DNA from: EB88 sp965199135
GTDB taxonomy: Bacteria; Acidobacteriota; Terriglobia; Terriglobales; Acidobacteriaceae
Direction: 5' to 3'
DNA: 64,000 nt
Assembly (NCBI GenBank): GCA_965199135.1
Contig: OZ240685.1
Coordinates: forward strand, 2,542,001 to 2,606,000
Numbering within the stretch: the first letter of the stretch is position 1; each line of letters starts with the position of its first letter. Below, in pieces: positions 60,352 through 64,000 of this stretch. The notes beneath the pieces are model-generated. The model made no database searches, was not told the DNA's origin, and saw nothing but the letters and a program-made list of their open reading frames with translations. The position numbers and the translations under genes are program-made.

Positions 60352-61623
60352 CTAGACGGCTGCCGCGGGCGTGGCCGAAGCACTTTCCGTGAGATCACTC
60401 GCCTCGAACGTCGCCGGCTCCCGGTCTCGGAAGAACAGCGCAAACAACACCAGCACCGCAGCCGAGCACGCTGCTGCCACGATCCAGATGCTGCGCCAAC
60501 GATGATCGGTCACGCCCGCCCCCGTCACCGCGTAGTGATCGACCACCGAGCCTGAGAGGTAGGAGCCGAGCAGCATACCGGCGCCATAGGTGACCTGCGT
60601 GATCAGCCCCTGAGCCGCTGCCCGTACCGCCACCGGTGCCTTGCGGTCGACATAGATCTGCCCGGTCACAAAGAAGAAGTCGTAGCAGATGCCGTGCAGC
60701 ACGATCCCGGCCCACAGCAGCCCCATGCTGCTGGTGCTGTTGCCAAACGCGAAGCACGCATACCGAATAGCCCACGCGGCCATGCCCGCGAGCAGCATGC
60801 CCTTGACCCCGAGCCGGCGAAAGAACCAGGGGATCAGCAGCATGCAACCAAGCTCAGAAAACTGTCCGCCCGTCATCTTGCCCGCAGCGTCATGCACTCC
60901 GATCTCGTTCAAAAAGAGGTTGGTAAACGCGTAGTAGAACTGCAGCGGGATGCAGATCAGCAGTGAGGCTGCGACGAAGACAGCGAAGCTTCGATCGCGA
61001 AACAGCCGAAGGATTTCGGGTGAGAACATCCGCCGTGCTCCGTTGCTCGTCGTCGCGACTGGCGGCGTATGGGGCAGCGTGAGGCAGTAGATCCCCATCA
61101 CCACGGAAGCCGCGGCAGCAATCCGCAGCGGGGCGGCTGTCGCCTCAAGTGTCAGGCCGCCCACCAGCAATCCAGCCAGGATCCAGCCGATTGTTCCGAG
61201 CACACGCAAGGGCGCAAACTCCACGCCAGGGTCGCGCATCTGGCGAAAGGCCAGTGTGTTGGTGAGCGCGAGCGTCGGCATGTAACAGCAGGCATACAGC
61301 AGCACCAGCGGGTAGACGGGCACAAACGTGTGGCCCAACGAGGCTGCCCACAGCAGAACCGCACCAGCGAGGTGCAGGGCGGTGAGCAGGTGTTCGGTCG
61401 CGAATCGCCGGTCCGCCAGGCTTCCCGCGACAAATGGGGCGATCAATGCTCCAAAGGCAGTCGAGCCCGCGACCAGCGCAATCGCGGTGCCGGAAAAGTG
61501 CAGCGTCGTCCCGAGCCACGTGCCGACCGTGACATACCACGCGCCCCAGATGAAGTACTGGAGAAAGAACATCAGCGCGAGGCGGACCTTGATGCCAGGA
61601 CGAGACCGGAGCCAGGGAAGCAT
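60352..61623 (-). CDS. MFS permease of the nucleoside/sugar:H+ symporter (NHS/FucP-like) group
   Basis: 423 residues, 12 helices. Opening VRLALMFFLQYFIWGAWYVTVGTWL and the QIYVDRKAPVAVRAAAQGLI region match the NHS family (NupG/XapB type). It sits directly before lutA-lutB-lutC and the fuconate genes, so a sugar, sugar acid or lactate substrate is more likely than a nucleoside; this is inference from context. ATG 61623 is chosen although the ribosome site is weak; the frame extends to 61662. Confidence 0.88.
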   Translation of the reverse strand: MLPWLRSRPGIKVRLALMFFLQYFIWGAWYVTVGTWLGTTLHFSGTAIALVAGSTAFGALIAPFVAGSLADRRFATEHLLTALHLAGAVLLWAASLGHTFVPVYPLVLLYACCYMPTLALTNTLAFRQMRDPGVEFAPLRVLGTIGWILAGLLVGGLTLEATAAPLRIAAAASVVMGIYCLTLPHTPPVATTSNGARRMFSPEILRLFRDRSFAVFVAASLLICIPLQFYYAFTNLFLNEIGVHDAAGKMTGGQFSELGCMLLIPWFFRRLGVKGMLLAGMAAWAIRYACFAFGNSTSSMGLLWAGIVLHGICYDFFFVTGQIYVDRKAPVAVRAAAQGLITQVTYGAGMLLGSYLSGSVVDHYAVTGAGVTDHRWRSIWIVAAACSAAVLVLFALFFRDREPATFEASDLTESASATPAAAV

Positions 61624-61675
61624 GAGACAGCCATTCTGCGGGTCCGGGCCTACGACCGTCAAAGCCGCCAGCTAC

Positions 61676-62572
61676 CTACGGCACCGGGGTTGTCTCGCGT
61701 GCTTCGCGGGCCAGCGTCAGAAAGGAATCGTGCAGCGGCCCTTCGCGTTCCGGGTTCCAGGCGAGCACCAGGTCGATGAAGGCATCAGGACTTTCGATGG
61801 GCGAGGCAAGCACATCGTCCGAGGCGAGCTGAAGCGTGTTCTTGGGCAGCACGGCTACGCCTTCGCCTGCGGCCACCAACGTCAGCACGCCACTGGCGAC
61901 AGCCGAGGTGGCAGCGATCGTGGGCGAGAACCCAGCCTCCCGGCAGAGCGCGATCACCTTGTCGAAGAGAGCCGGCGAGGTTTCCCGCTGCGCCAGCACA
62001 AATGGGTCGGACGACAGCTCCGCCATACGCAGCGAGCGGCCGGCCAGCCGATGGGTGCTGGGCAGCGCAGCGACCAGGGGCTCCACGTAGAAGCGCTCGG
62101 CTCGCAGGTTGCGCATCTGTGGCTGCAGTGCCCGCGTGAAACCGATGTCGAGCGTTCCCGAAAGCAGCGCCTCGTGCTGTTCGGTAGGCGTCATCTCCAT
62201 CAGAGCAATGCGCACGCCGGGAGAGTGCTCGCGAAAACGGCGTATCAATGCAGGGAAAAAAGGGCCCGTTCCTCCCACGAAGAATCCTATGGAAAGGGTG
62301 CCGGTTTCCCCTCGCAACGAGCGCTGGGCGGCCTCGACGGCCCGCTCCGCGGCTGCCAGGGTTCGCTGTGCCTCCGCAAGAAAGACCTGCCCATGAGCAG
62401 TGAGGCGGGCGCGATGTTCCCGCCGGTCAAAGAGTGGGACACCGATCTCTTCTTCCAGGTCTCGAAGCTGCTCGCTCACCGCAGACTGCGATACATGGAG
62501 GATGGCCGCGGCACGAGCGAAGCCTTTTGCCTCGGCGACAGCAGCAAAATAGCGGAGGTGACGAAGCTCCAT
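61676..62572 (-). CDS. LysR-family transcriptional regulator
   Basis: 298 residues. Winged helix 1-60 (MELRHLRYFAAVAEAKGFARAAAILHVSQSAVSEQLRDLEEEIGVPLFDR) and a two-lobed effector domain from about 90 (TLSIGFFVGG, LDIGFTRAL, GVAVLPKN). Divergent from the RND gene and 52 nt before the MFS permease on the same strand, so it could control either the fuconate-lactate block or the efflux pump. ATG 62572. Confidence 0.94.
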   Translation of the reverse strand: MELRHLRYFAAVAEAKGFARAAAILHVSQSAVSEQLRDLEEEIGVPLFDRREHRARLTAHGQVFLAEAQRTLAAAERAVEAAQRSLRGETGTLSIGFFVGGTGPFFPALIRRFREHSPGVRIALMEMTPTEQHEALLSGTLDIGFTRALQPQMRNLRAERFYVEPLVAALPSTHRLAGRSLRMAELSSDPFVLAQRETSPALFDKVIALCREAGFSPTIAATSAVASGVLTLVAAGEGVAVLPKNTLQLASDDVLASPIESPDAFIDLVLAWNPEREGPLHDSFLTLAREARETTPVP

Positions 62573-62697
62573 GTACCGAGTCTATCGCTTTTAGAGATTG
62601 ATCTTAGCGGTATTAACTGTTTGGCAAGCATCTGTTCTCAGGCGCACACTAGAGATTGCACCCGGGAGCAGAACGGGCGAGGAAAGAGCCAGCGACT

Positions 62698-64000
62698 ATG
62701 TGGATTGTCAAGATTGCACTGGATCGGCCGTACACATTCATCATTTTGGCGCTGCTCATCCTGATCCTCAGTCCTGTCATTATCCTGCGCACGCCGACCG
62801 ACATCTTCCCCAACATCAATATCCCGGTGGTTGCGGTTAACTTTACCTACACCGGGCTTGCGGCCGAAGACTTCGAAGGGCGGATCACCACGCCCTATGA
62901 GAAGGCGCTTACGACGCTGGTCGACAATATTGAGCATCTCGAGTCCACCACCTACAACGGGGAAGTGGTGGTAAAGATCTTTCTGCAGCCCGGTGCGAGT
63001 CTCGATACCGCAAACGCCCAGGTGACGGCTGCCTCGCAGTACCTGCTCAAGCAGCTGCCCCCAGGAACGCTTGCCCCCGAGATCATCAACTTCTCCGCCT
63101 CGAGCGTACCCATCCTGCAGCTCGGTATCTCCGGGGAAGGTCTCTCCGAAGCGCAGCTCAACGACTACGCGACCAACTTCATCCGGCCGCAGCTCACAAC
63201 CGTTCCCGGCGTAGTCATCCCGCTGACGTACGGCGGCAAGCAGCGGCAGTTGACCGTCAATATGCAGCCGCAGCTGATGCAGTCCAAAGGCGTTTCGCCC
63301 AACGACCTGATCGACGCGCTGCAGTCAGAGGACCTGGTGCTCCCCTCGGGCACGGCCAAGATCGGCGCGCGCGAGTATGACGTGACCAGCAATGCGTCGC
63401 CCAAGACGGTCAGCGAAATTGCCGAGTTACCGATCAAGCAGGTTAATGGCAGCACCGTGTATGTGCGTGACGTTTCGACCGTCAGCGATGGCTACGCATT
63501 CCAGACCAACGTGGTGCGCCAGGATGGCAGACGCGGCGTGCTGTTGAGCATTCTCAAGAACGGCCAGTCGTCGACGCTCTCGGTGGTCTCCGGCGTACGC
63601 GGTATGTTGCCCCGCGTGGCTACGCTTGTGCCGCCGCAGTTGAAGATCTCGCCGCTGGCTGACCAGTCAGTCTTCGTCCGCGGAGCGGTGCAGGGCGTCG
63701 TCCGCGAAGCCGTGATTGCCGCCGCGCTCACCGGCCTGATGATCCTGCTCTTTCTCGGCTCGTGGCGCTCCACGCTGATTATCGCCATCTCTATCCCTTT
63801 GTCGATTCTGTCTTCGATCATCGTGCTCTCCCTGATCGGCGAGACGATCAACACCATGACGCTTGGCGGACTTGCACTTGCAGTCGGCATCCTGGTCGAC
63901 GATGCCACGGTCACGATTGAAAATATCGAGCGCTTTATGGAAGAGGGCTACCAGCTGCGGGAGGCCATCCTCGACGGCGCTGGCCAGATCGCGGTTCCTG
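62698..64000 (+). CDS. RND efflux transporter inner-membrane subunit (AcrB/HAE1 type), 3' end outside the window
   Basis: First 434 codons from ATG 62698. TM1 (FIILALLILILSPVIILRTPTDIFPNINIPVV), the porter domain (VVKIFLQPGASLDTANAQV, ITTPYEKALTTLV), then TM2-TM4: LTGLMILLFLGSWRSTLIIAISIPLSIL and VGILVDDATVTIENIERFMEEG, with the proton-relay pair Asp401/Asp402. Full length would be about 1050 residues. Proton-driven export of drugs or lipids. Weak ribosome site; 125 nt separate it from the divergent LysR gene, which may regulate it. An upstream adaptor gene is absent, so it must lie downstream or elsewhere. Confidence 0.93.
   Translation, partial: MWIVKIALDRPYTFIILALLILILSPVIILRTPTDIFPNINIPVVAVNFTYTGLAAEDFEGRITTPYEKALTTLVDNIEHLESTTYNGEVVVKIFLQPGASLDTANAQVTAASQYLLKQLPPGTLAPEIINFSASSVPILQLGISGEGLSEAQLNDYATNFIRPQLTTVPGVVIPLTYGGKQRQLTVNMQPQLMQSKGVSPNDLIDALQSEDLVLPSGTAKIGAREYDVTSNASPKTVSEIAELPIKQVNGSTVYVRDVSTVSDGYAFQTNVVRQDGRRGVLLSILKNGQSSTLSVVSGVRGMLPRVATLVPPQLKISPLADQSVFVRGAVQGVVREAVIAAALTGLMILLFLGSWRSTLIIAISIPLSILSSIIVLSLIGETINTMTLGGLALAVGILVDDATVTIENIERFMEEGYQLREAILDGAGQIAVP

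Noticed and set aside
62573..62697. LysR binding palindrome between the LysR and RND genes
   Set aside because: Short T-N11-A matches exist but none forms a convincing inverted repeat; not reported as a site.
1..64000. tRNA, rRNA, CRISPR array, prophage, intact insertion sequence or integron
   Set aside because: None found by eye; no regular repeat-spacer pattern, no integrase and no active transposase. A covariance-model search would be needed to exclude small structured RNAs.

Overview
The window looks like a chromosomal segment of an Acidobacteriota bacterium, probably class Terriglobia (the Acidobacteriaceae soil group). This is inferred from the high-GC coding style, a secreted S53 (sedolisin-type) peptidase, a signal-peptide VWFA-related protein of the kind typical of that phylum, a SYLF/YSC84 protein, a BshB1-type deacetylase, an LpxL/LpxD lipid A pair (Gram-negative envelope) and a CusF-SCO fusion. 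No rRNA, tRNA, CRISPR array, prophage or intact insertion sequence was seen. Starts are often GTG or TTG.

Left part (1-17600), mostly housekeeping: 3' end of an S53 peptidase, a methyltransferase lacking its SAM-binding core, priA, an HU-family gene, dcd, a SYLF protein, an LpxL-like acyltransferase with lpxD and a P-loop partner, xseB, an NTF2-like protein, a YeiH-type transporter, a doubly damaged GH1 beta-glucosidase, a fused homocysteine methyltransferase/methylenetetrahydrofolate reductase, a lipoprotein with a late frameshift, bshB1 and an aldo/keto reductase.

Phosphate locus (17750-24985): phoB-phoR-pstS-pstC-pstA-pstB-phoU on the + strand, with short direct repeats before pstS and pstC that could be PhoB sites. 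It meets head-on a two-gene AddAB/RecB-like recombination pair (24982-31381, minus strand).

Middle part (31436-44024): CusF-SCO copper protein and gluconokinase (4-nt overlap), a RAYT-like protein that has lost its catalytic residues, a response regulator with a C-terminal zinc ribbon, a small membrane protein, an MsbA-like exporter, a membrane-anchored AAA protein with degenerate Walker motifs, an M28 peptidase, MscL with a zinc-ribbon tail, mtnA, a VWFA-related protein and a dienelactone hydrolase.

Right part (44189-64000): two MFS exporters, an esterase, a HAD phosphatase, a CysJ-like reductase without flavodoxin domain, a GAF-PAS protein facing an RsbU-type PP2C phosphatase, an exported methyltransferase, then a minus-strand block (61623-54458): sugar/nucleoside-type MFS permease, lutA-lutB-lutC, SDR dehydrogenase, L-fuconate dehydratase and FAH-family hydrolase. 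Together these fit the non-phosphorylative L-fuconate route, whose product L-lactate would be oxidised by LutABC. A LysR regulator and the 5' part of an RND efflux pump, divergently arranged, close the window.

The most notable signals are: two genes with frame-preserving internal deletions of their catalytic cores; two single-base frameshifts whose lost C-termini can still be read; the fuconate-lactate block; a family of promoter -10 boxes placed 5-8 nt before start codons, suggesting leaderless transcripts; and two proteins with appended Cys4 zinc ribbons.
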